A DNA stretch of 64,000 nt from Cristatella mucedo (lineage: Eukaryota; Bryozoa; Phylactolaemata; Cristatellidae), in NCBI GenBank assembly GCA_009760855.2, contig WPIO01000019.1, forward strand, positions 2,849,501 through 2,913,500. The letters are read 5' to 3'. The notes under the pieces are model-generated. The model ran no database searches and was not told where the DNA came from. It saw nothing but the letters and a program-made list of their open reading frames with translations. How positions within the stretch are numbered: position 1 is the first letter of the stretch; each line of letters opens with the position of its first letter. Shown in pieces: positions 53,520-64,000 of the stretch. A program made the translations under genes and the position numbers.

Positions 53520-54976
53520 GCCGTCCGTGTCTAGCTCCGAGTCGCTTCCAGAGGCCTTCCTTCCTAGACTATAGTAAGGGAGACCATTTTTTTTAGAGTT
53601 TGTAGATAGCTCATTATATTTTATAGTGAGGATTAGAAAGGCGCTTTCCGAGAGGGACAGGCTCAACGTGCACGGCCTACGGCTCAGCCTCCAGATTGGT
53701 GCACGGCTTGCTGGTTTCGGCTTGTCGAATGAATATGGCTTCAGTGGTGCGATTTCGGAGCAAGACGCTTTCCGAGTTTTGTAAGACCCAAACAAAGATT
53801 GAACTAGATGAGATAAAGATTGAACATCGAAAATAACAAGTGGAGCTGTGTGCAAGAGCTAGACTGGAGAGTAAGGGTTCGTTAGCTTTTCTGGGCAGAT
53901 TTTGAAGAAAATCTCCCGGACCTTATCTCACTTCCGATGTCAAGGTTGAGGTTTAGCCTCCAGACTACGTCTGTCCTGGCTACATCTTCGTCTGGTGGCA
54001 CATTCCTTCGGGCAGTCCTGCACGGCTAGTTCTAAGCTACGCACTTCATCCTCTGACTTTGACATGCTTATCTCACCTTCCGCGTGTTGCGTGAAATGAA
54101 GTCTGTGAGTGACACGGCATGCATACCGAAAGTCACTTACTTTAGTTCGCATAGCTGACAGTTTAGTGTAATAAGTACCTATTATTTCCGGCTTTGAAGC
54201 GTTATATTCAGAGATATATAAGTATAGATCTTTTACAGCAGCATTTAATTAACACTAAAAATTAATCTAAGACAGCATTCCGGCGATCGCTAGATTATGT
54301 GATCACCGGACGATCCCGATAGCGCTGCGGGGGGCCCCCCCACATACATTTGTTCAAAGACGCGTTTGTCCATCCGGTCTGCCTGCGGTATTAATTCTGC
54401 TAGTTCGAAGACCTGCTATTCCTCTTACTCACAAGTTTTTTTCAGAGCCAGATCATTGCTAGCGCTACACTGCTTCGTTCCGGCTCTGATTCCTTCTTCT
54501 CAGTTGTACTGACAATTGAATGGGCTCTATGACGAACCTGTTCGAACGTAAAACCAAGCATTGCCGAGGGGGGCTCTCCAGGGGTCTCAAGGTAGCAGTA
54601 TCAAAACACAGTCAAAACCATTGCAGACTGTGTCCATAAGAAACACATTTCTTATTCTTTTGAGTTAGCAGATATATCCAACGCTCATTTTTCAAGAAGT
54701 TTACAATCAGCAGCAGCTGAGTTGACAATACCAGCAATCTTAAGGACAACAGTTCGCTGGAGCGAAAAAACTCGGGAACCAAGGGGGAAAGTTCCACTGA
54801 TGGCTAATGGCTACCATTGGCTCTAAACATCCTGTCAAAGAACTCGTGAAGACCCACGATTACAGGAGGTTAGCTATTAGTGTCAAAATCATGCAGTACG
54901 AAATTGATAGCATTGAGAAGACGTGGGCATGGAGGAATCGTTTATATCATGCCATCTGATACTAATATCTTTTTCT
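53520..54976. other. No recognised gene
   Basis: A minus frame extends from the LINE-A piece to 53855 but has no LINE similarity beyond about 53515. A plus stretch at 54060-54150 weakly recalls the LINE-A LLREMKSV...RMPK-type end. C8-G6 runs lie at 54330-54341. Confidence 0.35.
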
Positions 54977-55069
54977 TACCGCAATAAAAAACAGCAAAAA
55001 TAACCCAAGGGCTGTTTTGTTTTTAACAAAACAGCCCTTGGTTAATTTTTGCTGTTTTTTATTGCGGTA
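54977..55069. repeat. 93-bp foldback element
   Basis: Arms of 45 bases: TACCGCAATAAAAAACAGCA at the left and its complement TGCTGTTTTTTATTGCGGTA at the right. There are two mismatches and a TTT loop. TA ends suggest a Tc1/mariner-like target site; AAAAATAACCCAAGGGCTG forms the inner arm. Confidence 0.92.
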
Positions 55070-56060
55070 TTTTTACACTTTTATAAACAAAGCTTATTCC
55101 GGAGCTATATAGCCTGCACTTTGGTATTACAACGACGATGCCTCCACAAGTCGAATCCTTGTAATGGACTTTATCTGACAGCGCGTATGATTTGCATATG
55201 TAACTTATATGTTGACTGGTATTGTATACAGAAAACACGTATTTTAGGGAGTCATTACGTGCAGTTGGTACATAAAAATCCTCTTTTCGAACGGGAAGGG
55301 TGAGCTGTCTCGACCGTCAACCGCCCTTGTAATCAACTTTGACTGCTCGTCGTACGGTCAACTTTCTTATAATCAAACATTATAGTTCTAAATAAAGGAA
55401 ATTGTAGTAATTTGTACGCAATGTCTCAGACTCGTGAACTAAGTTGGCTGTCGTAGTCTTTTTCTTTTTCTCTGTCGAGTTTTTTGGCTGATTGCCCAAC
55501 TGATTGATGTCTGGCAACCTGTAAAGAGGATATGTGCCTTGCGGAGGACCGAAGAAACCATGGAAAACCACTGCCAGGCTTTCGTTCATCTCTGCATCTG
55601 AGTACCATTGAGCCGTGTTTTGTTTATGAGGACTCTCTTACCTATTTCACGGCCATGGATGTGAAGTTCCAACTAAGTAGACACGATATTGGCTTCTCTT
55701 TGTGACAAGAAGCTGCAAAAACATTATCAGCAGGCGATAGGTTCTTGTATGCTGAAGGCATAGAGCATTCCTTTTGAGTTTCATGTCTTGATTTCTCAAC
55801 TGGCCCGCATCCTTTGGATGGTGAAAGGAAAGTCTTGCAGTCGCGCTACTGTATTATGGGCGGTTAGCGTAGCCTATGCTTTTGCCTGTAGATCAGCGTG
55901 CCCTAGGAGAATTCCAGAGTTGTCTAGCACGTAAGGTCTTCGTTTCTACAGAGAAAAATTTGTGTGGAGTGAGTCAACGGAAGTTGACACTTGAGCTGTT
56001 AGCAAGCAGCAGCGTCAATAAGTAGAGTTAAACCTTCATTATGGAGTGCCTATGCCCAGG
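55070..56060. other. No recognised feature
   Basis: Short frames only; no motif or repeat tail recognised. Confidence 0.4.
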
Positions 56061-56063
56061 ATC

Positions 56064-56352
56064 TCAATCTACGTTCGCACGTAGATCAGAATCAACTCCT
56101 CCTAGGTCCGGCACCGACGTATGTTCGAGTTTGTTTCTCATAAAGACAGATACCGAGTCCTTGTTTTGCTCCGAGACCGGACGGCGGCATGCTTCTTGCG
56201 AGTGCAGGCCATCGATTATGCTCAGCACTTGCTGGGAGACCAGTTCAATGCATTTCCTAATTGCATCTACAACAGCGCTTCGCCTCTCGTGCTGCTCAAC
56301 CAAAGCCCGGCTCTGGTTTCTAGCAGGCCGAAATCGATCGCTGCTTAGCACA
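56064..56352 (-). CDS. Possible exon, unknown helical protein
   Basis: On minus, after a pyrimidine-rich acceptor (CATCTCTGCTGTGCTAAG at about 56352), the frame reads SDRFRPARNQSRALVEQHER, then RSAVVDAIRKCIELVSQQVL, SIIDGLHSQEACRRPVSEQN and KDSVSVFMRNKLEHTS. The composition is balanced and helical, unlike the low-complexity frames nearby. No donor is certain (ACGTCG|GTGCCG is one choice), and no family is recognised. It may be an exon of a gene otherwise not visible here, or chance. Confidence 0.25.
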
Positions 56353-56759
56353 GCAGAGATGACAATGGTGGCAAGGTGGCAGCAGCCAAGCGTGGTAACA
56401 AATAGGCAATCAATGCAATAGTGTAGCCTCCTCGAGGGTGAAGGTCGTTCTCCACTCACCAATTAAAGGAGGGCGTGGCAAACGGTGAGATCGTTTCCGC
56501 TTATTTGCCCTCTTCAGATTGTCAGCTGCGGCTAGTAAGCATCCGATGCTAGCGAAGACGACCTAGGGTGGGCATCTAGTAGCAGACATTCAGGAATACA
56601 AATAATCGAGAATTCGATATGTATCACGAAATGTATCGAGTACCAAATGCAGCCCGGGAGGTAGCTCGAAGAAGCTTTGCCTCCGCGATGGTGGAAGGAG
56701 CAACAGCCGAACGGTAGCCTAAACTTCTCAGTGAGAGAAGAAATTCTTTGACCCTGACC

Positions 56760-56812
56760 TCCGATGGAGATATACTCGTGAGAGAGAACTAGAGAGGGAG
56801 AGAGGGAGGGAA
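56760..56812. repeat. Purine-rich GA tract
   Basis: GAGAGAGAACTAGAGAGGGA and following GAGGGAGGG-type sequence. Confidence 0.75.
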
Positions 56813-56834
56813 AGTTATACCGTCTGGTTTTAGC

Positions 56835-56910
56835 CCAGAGGTAAGCTAGTCGCACTTCACCACCCAGGTCGTGGGTGCGAGTCTTAAAGGAAGCAATCCT
56901 AATGGCACGT
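56835..56910 (+). mobile_element. tRNA-like SINE fragment
   Basis: AGAGGTAAGCTAGTCGCACT and CAGGTCGTGGGTGCGAGTC resemble a SINE1 head with a changed B-box. No body follows. Confidence 0.5.
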
Positions 56911-57410
56911 CTCAAGCTCACTCTCGCGGATGCTTTTTTGAGCCAGTTTTCCGAACCAAGTTGGAGCGGCTGAGGCGATGGTAGAGTCGTGGCAGAGCTC
57001 GGTCCGTAGCCCAGATAGAGCGCTTTATCTCAGGACGGCGACGCCGTTGCGTCTTCATGCCGCCGCAAGCCGACCGCATCCCCTGAGCCTTGACGATCGT
57101 TCGCCGAAACACTCGCGGCGACCCACTAGACTCCGGGCGAGACGCCCCGAACGTCGGCCGCCGGCCACCCGTGGGCGGTGGGCAGAAGTCGGTGGGCGGG
57201 ACACTGATCGCTCGGCGGCCAATGATCGGTGACCGCCGACGAACGCCGCTCTCGGCGGCGCCGGCGGCTGCTCTTTACATAGGCGCACACAGCGCCGCTC
57301 GAGTCCGGCACCGCTAAGCGGAGCCGCCGCCGTCACTCTGGCAGCGCCCGGCGGCGGAGGAGCTGGCTGCGCCGGCGGCCGCCACTCCGGCCTTGCTCCG
57401 ACGTGCGCCG

Positions 57411-58114
57411 ATGCGCAAAGAATCAACTGCTCTCGGCCCAGATCAAATCTGCAGCGCCGACCGGACACCGACCGGCGGCTGCGGCATCGGCTCGACCTTG
57501 CGGCTGCGCCCATCCTGCGGCAGCGGCGAAGGCGCGGCCGTCGGCTGCTGCGCTATTAGCCGTAACGCCGTGCTGTACTCGCTGACCAAAGAAGCTACGG
57601 CGGTCGTCGGCGGCCGGCGTTCGGAGGCGTGCAGTCGTTGGCCACGGCGGCTCCCGCCTGGAGTTGGTGCATTCGCTTCGGCGTGCAACGGCGACCACTC
57701 GCCTGCTCCGCGACCTACTGCCCCGCCGCCGCCGCCAACGCTGCTGCCGCGCGCTCGAACGGAGGCGCGAGCATTCGACGTCGGCTGCTGCTCGTTGAAC
57801 TTCCTGTCAGCGGAGGACGCGGGGGCGGAGCGGCAGCCACTGCCCACCGTGCCGAAAACTAGTTACCGCCTCAGCCAGAGGACGATCGGCGCCGCCTCAA
57901 AGGTGTCGCCGGAAGTCCGCCGCGATGCGCCCGCTGACGGCGGCCGCCTGCACTCGGGAGACGACGACGTGCCGGCAGCAGACGGACTCACGATTCCTCT
58001 GCCGCGGGCCTCGACACCGCCACCTAGCGGTTCACGACGCGGCGGCGAGCCCGAGAAGGCTGCCGAGAGCTCTTCGTTGCCGAAATCGTCGCTGAAGTCG
58101 TCGTCGCCGGAGCG
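57411..58114 (+). CDS. Possible first coding exon in a CpG-rich region
   Basis: An open frame from ATG (CGCCGATGCGCAAAG) to a good donor GAGCGAG|GTGAGA at 58115. It encodes about 234 residues, mostly disordered: Ala/Pro/Gly/Arg-rich, with a proline run APRPTAPPPPPTLLPRART and a Ser/Glu/Lys-rich end (AAESSSLPKSSLKSSSPERG). The whole region 56960-58200 is GC- and CpG-rich and opens many frames on both strands, so composition alone could produce it. The donor placed exactly at the change from acidic/Ser-rich to Arg-rich sequence is the best argument that it is real. No domain recognised. Confidence 0.35.
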
Positions 58115-58297
58115 AGGTGAGAGACAGCGGCGCTGGAGAGTCCGCAGAATGCTACAAGCAGCCTATGCCTAAGACGCGAGCACTCGAGGCAGGTTCTCAG
58201 CGGCTGCCTCTCGCCTTGGCTCCCCGTCCTTTGCGTCCTTCCGCCCATCCTCTGCGAAGAATTTTCTTCGAAACGGAGAGCTGCTGCCGCCCGGGAC

Positions 58298-58298
<1 letters not shown>

Positions 58299-58338
<40 letters not shown>

Positions 58339-58392
58339 CATATATATATATATATAGATAGATAGATATAGATATAGATATAGATATGATAT
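58299..58392. repeat. (TA)n and (GATATA)n microsatellite
   Basis: About 50 bases of TA repeat with a CATACA interruption, then GATAGATAGATATAGATATA-type repeats. Confidence 0.95.
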
Positions 58393-58559
58393 GTAGGCCT
58401 TCCTACATCTCTTTCCATAGACGCTTCTGGCCGCAGCACCGCTGTACGAGCTTATACCTGCGAAAAATCGCACGGAATTACAGAGTTCCACTAGAATGCG
58501 GGCCCGAGCGTCCGCTAAACAAGCGGTGAGCCCAGCCTACTTATCGAGCCTGACCTACT

Positions 58560-58622
58560 GCCGGGAAAGGACTGGAACCCACTCCCTAGGCGGTGAAGTG
58601 CTCGCGCCTTACCTTGTGTTTC
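58560..58622 (-). mobile_element. tRNA-like SINE fragment
   Basis: On minus CACAAGGTAAGGCGCGAGCA, then GGGAGTGGGTTCCAGTCC, resembling a SINE1 head with a damaged B-box. No body follows. Confidence 0.5.
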
Positions 58623-58624
58623 TT

Positions 58625-59840
58625 TCAGCGTCGACTTTGTCGTAAGTGAAGCATTCGCTGAGCTTTGACGCTTCTTCTTCTTTAGTCTCTTCCTGTTGTG
58701 CAGTTTACTGCGTGTCACTTTTCCGTTGACTTGCGGCGGTGCGACAATGAGTAGCTTACCTGTTGGCTTTTCTCGTTTGCTGCATTCGATTCGCTAGGTA
58801 TTCTGCTCGCTGTGCTCCCTTCGTTCCCCATCCATGGCTACGAAAGACCAGCCCGTCCACAAGGTAGGCGGGCAGATACCGCAGGTTTTACACGAAATCG
58901 CGGGGAATTTTGTGAAGCCCTTCGGACGCATTGAAGTTGATAGTCCTTTGCAGCTCTCCGAGCTACTATTGCCTTCAGCTTAGGGATCTTTTAAGGACTA
59001 TATTGCTAGATTTGGGTAGATTTCCTATGAAGTTTGCGATAGTTCAGCATATATTCGGCGTGCTTAAGCTTCGTCTACACTGACGATCGGTCGGAGTCAA
59101 GAAACCCGAGAATATCGAGTTCGGACTCGAGTGGGAACTGGAGCGTCGTGCGAGTAATGTCGACACTGCGTAAACAACATTTCACTGTAACTTTTCGGGC
59201 CTGTTCCTGATTGGTTATCTGCCTCAGAAGTCTCCAAACTACAGTCAAGACGTACACCGCTCGGCCGATTCCTCGAACCCGGCCCGCGAGAGACTCCCGG
59301 GCTTCCCGTCAGCCACCTGTGCTTCCCGTCAGCCACCTGTACCAGCCCCTTTGCAGTCAGAACTTATGGCGTAGCCTCATTGAGATCTCTCGTGCCTGGA
59401 ATCCGAATGTTCGCCCGTGCAGACGCAGATTTAGATTTTTTCTCGGAATTCATTCCTATCAAAACGGAGAATGTTTATTCGCCATGTTTTTTCGTGCTTT
59501 CCGTAAGCACCATTATATTAAGGTCTTGCAAGTTGTTGTACCCGTACGTACCCACCGCATGCAGCAAGCTTTCTCGCAGCGCTATTGGCTCTTTCCTCCC
59601 TTCACCTGATAAGTTAGGGGTGCAGCATGTATCCTGTAGAAAACATAAAATTTGCAAGCAATTGCCGCTGTGCTACTCCCCGACATGTGTACTGTGTGTT
59701 GGTAGCTCACATGTACTGTATGCTAACGTGGGTTTCGACGGTGGCTCAGACTTCGCGATTTCGTGGTACACTGAAGGCATCGGGCATGGCACTGGACTCG
59801 CATGCTGCTTCCTTAAGTTCCACCGAGTAATCTATTAGCT
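58625..59840. other. No recognised gene; one short duplication
   Basis: GCTTCCCGTCAGCCACCTGT occurs twice in a row at about 59301-59340. Plus frames at 59211-59838 carry no known motif. Confidence 0.4.
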
Positions 59841-59849
59841 TGAGGTTTT

Positions 59850-59892
59850 CCTTGCAGCACGTGCAAGGTGCCTAGAAAGAGATTGAGAATTT
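59850..59892 (+). mobile_element. L2-type tail fragment
   Basis: TTGCAGCACGTGCAAGGTGC + CTAGAAAGAGATTGAG, cut before GAGGGCGC. Confidence 0.65.
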
Positions 59893-59949
59893 GCCTGTCT
59901 AAGCAAACCCGAAACTTTTAGCCATGTTATGTAGCTAAATGTAGGCAAA

Positions 59950-60545
59950 TTGACTGTGGTGCTGATGTTGTCGTCTAATGAAATGTCTTTTTTGGAACAT
60001 GATACCTAGATTTCGTGTAGATTCAACAGGATATATTCTGGCAGAGCCAATTTTGAGTGTTAGCCTTTCCAATTTCTGAATCATGCTTGGTTTTCCATAA
60101 CTAGTAGGTTGGTGATATCTTCATTTAATTTAAGAAAGTTTGCTGCCATCCATGCGCGGATGGCATCAATACATGCTGCAAGGAAGTTGAGAGAATTCGA
60201 CGTGCTGGAGCGCTGGGTGGGATCAAAGCAAAGGTACAACTGAGTGCGATCTTCGTAGAAGTAAAAGCCTAGATTGTGCTAAGCAATTACATCGGCAAGA
60301 GGGAGAGTATACATCGTGAAAGAATGGGACCAAGCACAGATCCCTGAGGTGCCCCATATTTCAGAGGTTCCATCCGGTGATCTTTGTCTATTCACATGAA
60401 TACTCTCGAGTCTCCCACTGAGATAGGACTTGAAGCATTGCAATGCAGTGCCAGTGATGCCCAGGAAAGATGAAAATCACTCAAAAAGGACTTGGTGATT
60501 GATAGTATCAGAAGCTGCCGAAAGATCAAGCAAAACAAGCTTACT
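59950..60545 (-). pseudogene. L2-type LINE RT fragment
   Basis: On minus, from [19 protein letters not shown] (motif A, about 60540) through [11 protein letters not shown] (motif B) and FYEDRTQLYLCF (YADD damaged) to the DDNISTTV end (about 59960). Frames are broken several times. Confidence 0.8.
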
Positions 60546-60596
60546 TATCTAAAAGTTGTTTATATGCGTGGTGTTTTGTACTCGAGTCATTAAATA

Positions 60597-61310
60597 GAAT
60601 AATAATAATAATAATATTAATAATTCACTTGATAAAGCGCCCTCAGATAACTTAATCTCTCTCTAGGTGCTTTACATTTGCTTTAAAGTGAAATGCAATT
60701 GAATGGTAAGTAAAATAATGCTTGAAAAACAAGCGAAATGAATAATATGGTTAGGGGTTACATGCACAGGGTCAGCATGCAAATGTGGTTAGTGGCAGCA
60801 TGCACAGTGTCAGCACTCATAAGCACATCAAGGACGAATCACATGGACCCACTAAATGCTGTCCTAAATAGGTGTGTTTTTAGGTTCCTTTTAAATGTGG
60901 TCACGTCAGGGGATGTTCTGACGCAGGTCGGGAGGGATGTCCAGGCTTTGGGAGCATATGAACTAAAGGCACGGTCTCCAAAGGATTTTAGATTTGTACG
61001 AGGTATTTGTAGACTGTTGGATTCCGAAAAGCGGGTGGTACGATGCTTGGCCTGATGGGGTAGAATATCTGACAGATAGGCTGGAGCCATAGAATGAAGG
61101 AACCTAAAAGTGAGCGACAAAACCTTAAAGTCAATCCGTTGCTTGACTGGGAGCCAGTGCAGGTCGGCGAGAAGTGGAGTAATGTGGCAACTGCGACGCT
61201 CACGACAGACAAGCCTAGCTGCCGAGTTTTGCACCAGCTGCAATGGCCTGATCGCACATGCTGGTAGGCCAGTAAGCATTGAATAGGAATACATCTTCCA
61301 GAGCAAGGCT
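60597..61310 (-). pseudogene. L2-type LINE RT C-terminus and complete 3' end
   Basis: The 155-codon minus frame includes LTGLPACAIRPLQLVQNSAA, RLVCRERRSCHITPLLADLH, WLPVKQRIDFKVLSLTFR, FGDRAFSSYAPKAWTSLP and FKRNLKTHLFRTAF, the best-preserved ORF2 C-terminus in the window. The 3' UTR and the tail (AATAATAATAATAATATT on plus, 60599-60625) are complete. 5'-truncated. Confidence 0.88.
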
Positions 61311-61950
61311 TGTGGGCACGGTCAGTCGTGTAGTGAATTAGTTCTAATCCGGGACAGCATTTCTTAGCGAATGTCTGCCAGTCGGTGGGTCATCTTGGAT
61401 AAGCTTTTGAACAGCTATACGCTTATGTGAAAGGTCTCAATTTTTCAAATTGAATATAGCATACGCGAAATTGTTTCCGGGTGCACGTCAGTATATATAT
61501 TAAGTGAATGTGTATTTTTCCCACATATGAAATATAACTTAGTAGGCAAATTGCTGTACTTGGTTTATTTCGATTTTGGCTACGGCTGCTAAGGCTACAT
61601 TATATGCCAGCTATCAATATACACGCTACAATCACAAGTAGATTATAAAGGGTGACGATGACGATGAGATCTTGTCTCCGGGCGGCATTGAAGTGAAAAC
61701 TGAAGACGTAGCTTGCAAAGCAGCACTAGCCTGTGCTCTACCGTTCGCGTTTCAACTGCAGCCGCTGGAGCTGGAACACTTCGCTCCGGCGAAACCTGCC
61801 GCCGCTGCCGGAAACTCACATATGCATATGAAACTGGTAAGGCATAGCATCCATCTCGGGTAAATGGGGTAGTTCTTGCAAACTTTGAATAGCAGTAATA
61901 ACCTAAAGATCTCAGGCACAAGAACAAATAACGCTGCAAATACTTAAGTT
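61311..61950. other. No recognised feature
   Basis: A plus frame at 61672-61863 (SPGGIEVKTEDVACKAALAC...) has a signal-like hydrophobic patch but no other support. Confidence 0.3.
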
Positions 61951-61956
61951 TAAATC

Positions 61957-62260
61957 GCTAATAGTAATAATAATAATAATAGGTCATTGTGTAGTGTCCT
62001 GGGAGAACCAGATTTGTATCCAGGCGCTGTACAAAGCTCTGCAAGAGAGTCAATATTCAAGGGTTAGTGACGTGCACGGTATCGAGCATGCAAAATGTAA
62101 AAAAAGTGTCACACTGAAGCCAGCATGCAAGAGCATGCTTGAAGACTCTCACGGCCATCAGTTAGTGGACCTCTGGCTAGGAATGCGAAACGCATTGAAT
62201 CATGCCCAGATAATCCCGCAAAGCACCAAAGAACGAAAAAGACAAGTTCACTGTAACGAA
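61957..62260 (-). mobile_element. L2-related 3' end, variant subfamily
   Basis: On minus it ends GTACAGCGCCTGGATACAAA, GGTTCTCCCAGGACACTAC and a clean (ATT)n (61960-61981). The body shares CACGGCCATCAGTTAGTGGA-type sequence with the copy at 13.06-13.30 kb. Confidence 0.65.
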
Positions 62261-62544
62261 GGGAAAGCCGTCTCGGACTAGATGCGTATTAGCTGAGAAT
62301 TAAATGACGCATGGTCATTGTAGTTAGTCACCGTATCAGGAAGCAAGTTCAAGACTTATGGTGCAAACGAGCTTAACGCTCAGTCCCCGAAAAAATTCAA
62401 ATCAGGGCAAGGAGGATAGGTGGAGGCTGGTACGAGCGAATGGTGAAATGATCTGTAATCCAGAAAGGGGATCTTAAATAAATAAGTACTAGCTGATTGA
62501 ACAGCATTTTCTGTTCTTAATCTCTATCTTATTTACCATATATA

Positions 62545-62699
62545 TTCGCCCACCAGGCTAAGCATCGTACCAATCGCTTTTCGGAATCTAAGCGTTTAAC
62601 TATACCTTGCACGAACCTGAAATCGTTTGGAGACCATGAATCTGAAATCGTTTGGAGACCACGAACCTAAAATCGTGTGGAAACCATGCCTTTAGTTCG
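62545..62699 (+). mobile_element. L2 fragment with 25-bp triplication
   Basis: CCACCAGGCTAAGCATCGTA and CTTTTCGGAATCTAAGCG match the L2 C-terminal codons (PHQAKHRTxxFSES). Then AACCTGAAATCGTTTGGAGA-type units repeat three times at period 25 (62615, 62640, 62665). Confidence 0.75.
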
Positions 62700-63345
62700 T
62701 TTAGCTCCCCAAGCACGCTTGACTTCGATTCTGTGCTTGATTAAAAGCCAGCGAAGCTCAGACTGGCGTGGTGTGTTTCGGCAGCTACACTGTATATGAC
62801 AGATCAGACGAGCTCCTGAGTAGTGCACCAGTTGAAGACGACTAAGTGCACATGCCAGAAGTCCTGAATAGAGGAAACTTAGACTCGACGTCGAAAAGCG
62901 AGAACTAGGTTGGGGGTCGCACTCTTGCCTAAGCAGTCTCTGATGTCTTTTAGCTAAAAGTAGGCCGACTCGACAGTGGAGTAAATCTTTAAATTCAATG
63001 ACAAGTCCTCGTGGAATAATATGCCTAGATTGTGGGGCAGATGTCAAGGGGCTATGTGAGATACATTAATCTGAAGGGATATGTCTTCCATTACCTGGGC
63101 GATACTGGATCAGCTGTAACTATTAGCTTGGTTGAATCTTTGCTAAGCTTCAGGGTGTGTGAGTAGCCATCCAAATGCGAATGTCATCAATGCATCGTTC
63201 TCGTAGGAATTAAGAGAGTCTGCTGAGGAGTGAGGCTTAGAATGCATTCGAAGGAGAGCCTAGAGCTGAAGGTAATCAGGATGGAAATGAACGGTAAGAT
63301 TGCGTTTGGCGATATTATCTGCCGGAGGGAGACCATAGATAGTGA
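62700..63345 (-). pseudogene. L2-type LINE RT fragment, minus
   Basis: On minus: YGLPPADNIAKRNLTVHFHP (catalytic YADD lost) at about 63340-63270, then FLYSGLLACALSRLQLVHYS, GARLICHIQCSCRNTPRQSE and LRWLLIKHRIEVK to 62715. Equivalent to ...HWLPVKQRIDFK. Older and more diverged than the 52.5-kb copy; no 3' tail. Confidence 0.75.
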
Positions 63346-63349
63346 AAAG

Positions 63350-64000
63350 AAGGAGGCCTAAAGTCGAGCTCTTGGAGCTTCATTCGTCCGCATGCGGTAA
63401 CGAGGGCCGCGAGCCGGAGGGTCGAAGTCTTGGCTTCGCTGGCTTTCTGCTCGCCGGTCGCGTGGCTTGTTCGGCGATCGTGAGATAGAAAAGAAATTCG
63501 TCGCGATATATTGCGACCACTACGAGCTCCCCACAGAGCAGGCGGGAGATTGCTGTGCGCTTGTTCTTTCCTGGCTCGAGGGCCGTGAGACGCGCCAAAG
63601 GTCATGGTCGGGAAGCCGGAGCCGCCAGGTCTCGAAGCCGCCACTACGGACGGAAAAGCCGCATCTGCGCCGCTGCTGAAAGCAGTCGCTATAGCCGTAT
63701 TCAGCACGGATTCTCGTGATCCGCTTAAATTCTGATGCTGCTGCAAAATTACGGAAGGACGTACGCCTCACTATCAGCGTGCTCTGACACCAGACCTGCG
63801 AATTAAAGCCATCGATACTGTCAGACGCTGGGAGCGGATGTCTTAACGGATGCGATGAAAGGCGGTAATTTGCTGCATTTTTGCTTGCACACACTGTTTC
63901 ATCGATTGGGACACTTTCGTAATCGTGCTGTCGACGGTTGCACGAAGCAGCTATCCTAAGCAAGTATTGTGGCGAGGCCCTGCACATGCGCTCTTTCGAT
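63350..64000. other. No recognised gene
   Basis: A minus frame of 143-155 codons (63746-63315 and 63987-63520) runs to the window edge. It contains no motif I know. Confidence 0.3.

Noticed and set aside
57055-57850. Overlapping long frames on both strands in the CpG-rich block as several genes
   Set aside because: GC-rich sequence lacks stop codons by chance; only the frame ending at a good splice donor was kept, at low confidence.

Overview
The window is animal nuclear DNA, most likely from a repeat-rich invertebrate. Flatworm is my best guess, but I cannot prove it from this sequence. There is no operon structure or ribosome-binding-site pattern. The coding pieces are split by introns, and most of the recognisable sequence is decayed transposable elements: non-LTR retrotransposons (LINEs), tRNA-derived SINEs, one LTR retrotransposon, a hAT-type transposase relic and small inverted-repeat (MITE/foldback) elements. 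One gene contains a 37-base intron, and such micro-introns are common in flatworms.

Few host genes can be supported. (1) A minus-strand amino-acid transporter of the SLC36/PAT type is present as three exons at 6238-5657, 5547-5447 and 1234-946. Their phases and protein alignment fit together; the first exon(s) and the 3' end are missing. (2) A plus-strand coiled-coil protein gene starts at 44525 and has exons 44525-44766, 44804-44931 and 45124-45245. It continues past the last exon I can place, and one frame change is unexplained. (3) A plus-strand open frame at 36890-37780 encodes a putative secreted protein with a Gly/Lys/Asn-rich C-terminal half. (4) A GC-rich open frame at 57411-58114 ends at a good splice donor and may be a first coding exon. 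(5) A minus-strand hAT/ZMYM1-like transposase at 43950-42770 has an intron but is broken by stops and an AT-rich insertion.

Layout: 0.9-6.2 kb is the transporter, whose 4.2-kb intron is full of LINE/SINE debris. 7-21 kb is SINEs, an inverted-repeat DNA element (10.0-10.5 kb), a LINE-A reverse transcriptase copy (10.6-12.0 kb) facing an opposite LINE-A 3' end, several L2-type 3' ends and a minisatellite that grew inside a LINE (20.1 kb). 22.4-25.7 kb is a dispersed-repeat copy, then a minus-strand LTR element (5' LTR 24166-25499, primer-binding site at 24146-24162, truncated 3' LTR 22785-23119) abutting a (TA)n tract and an inverted repeat. 26-36 kb holds GC-rich unrecognised sequence, SINEs, palindrome-bearing tandem duplications and minisatellites. 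37-45 kb holds the secreted-protein frame, L2 and LINE-A fragments, the hAT relic and the coiled-coil gene. 49-53 kb is a cluster of L2 copies, one carrying a nested SINE. 55-64 kb holds a 93-bp foldback element, the GC-rich exon and more L2 copies in both orientations.

Three repeat lineages recur. 'L2-type' LINEs end in a GCGCCTAGA...GGGCGCTTTA hairpin-like tail plus (ATT)n. 'LINE-A' has a related RT but ends in ACATT-like repeats. 'SINE1' has a tRNA-like head and its own tail, and 'SINE2' has a tRNA-like head joined to an L2-like tail. I found no clear new molecular system. The most interesting observations are the LINE-born minisatellite, the LTR element, the foldback elements, the SINE2/L2 tail sharing and the micro-intron gene.
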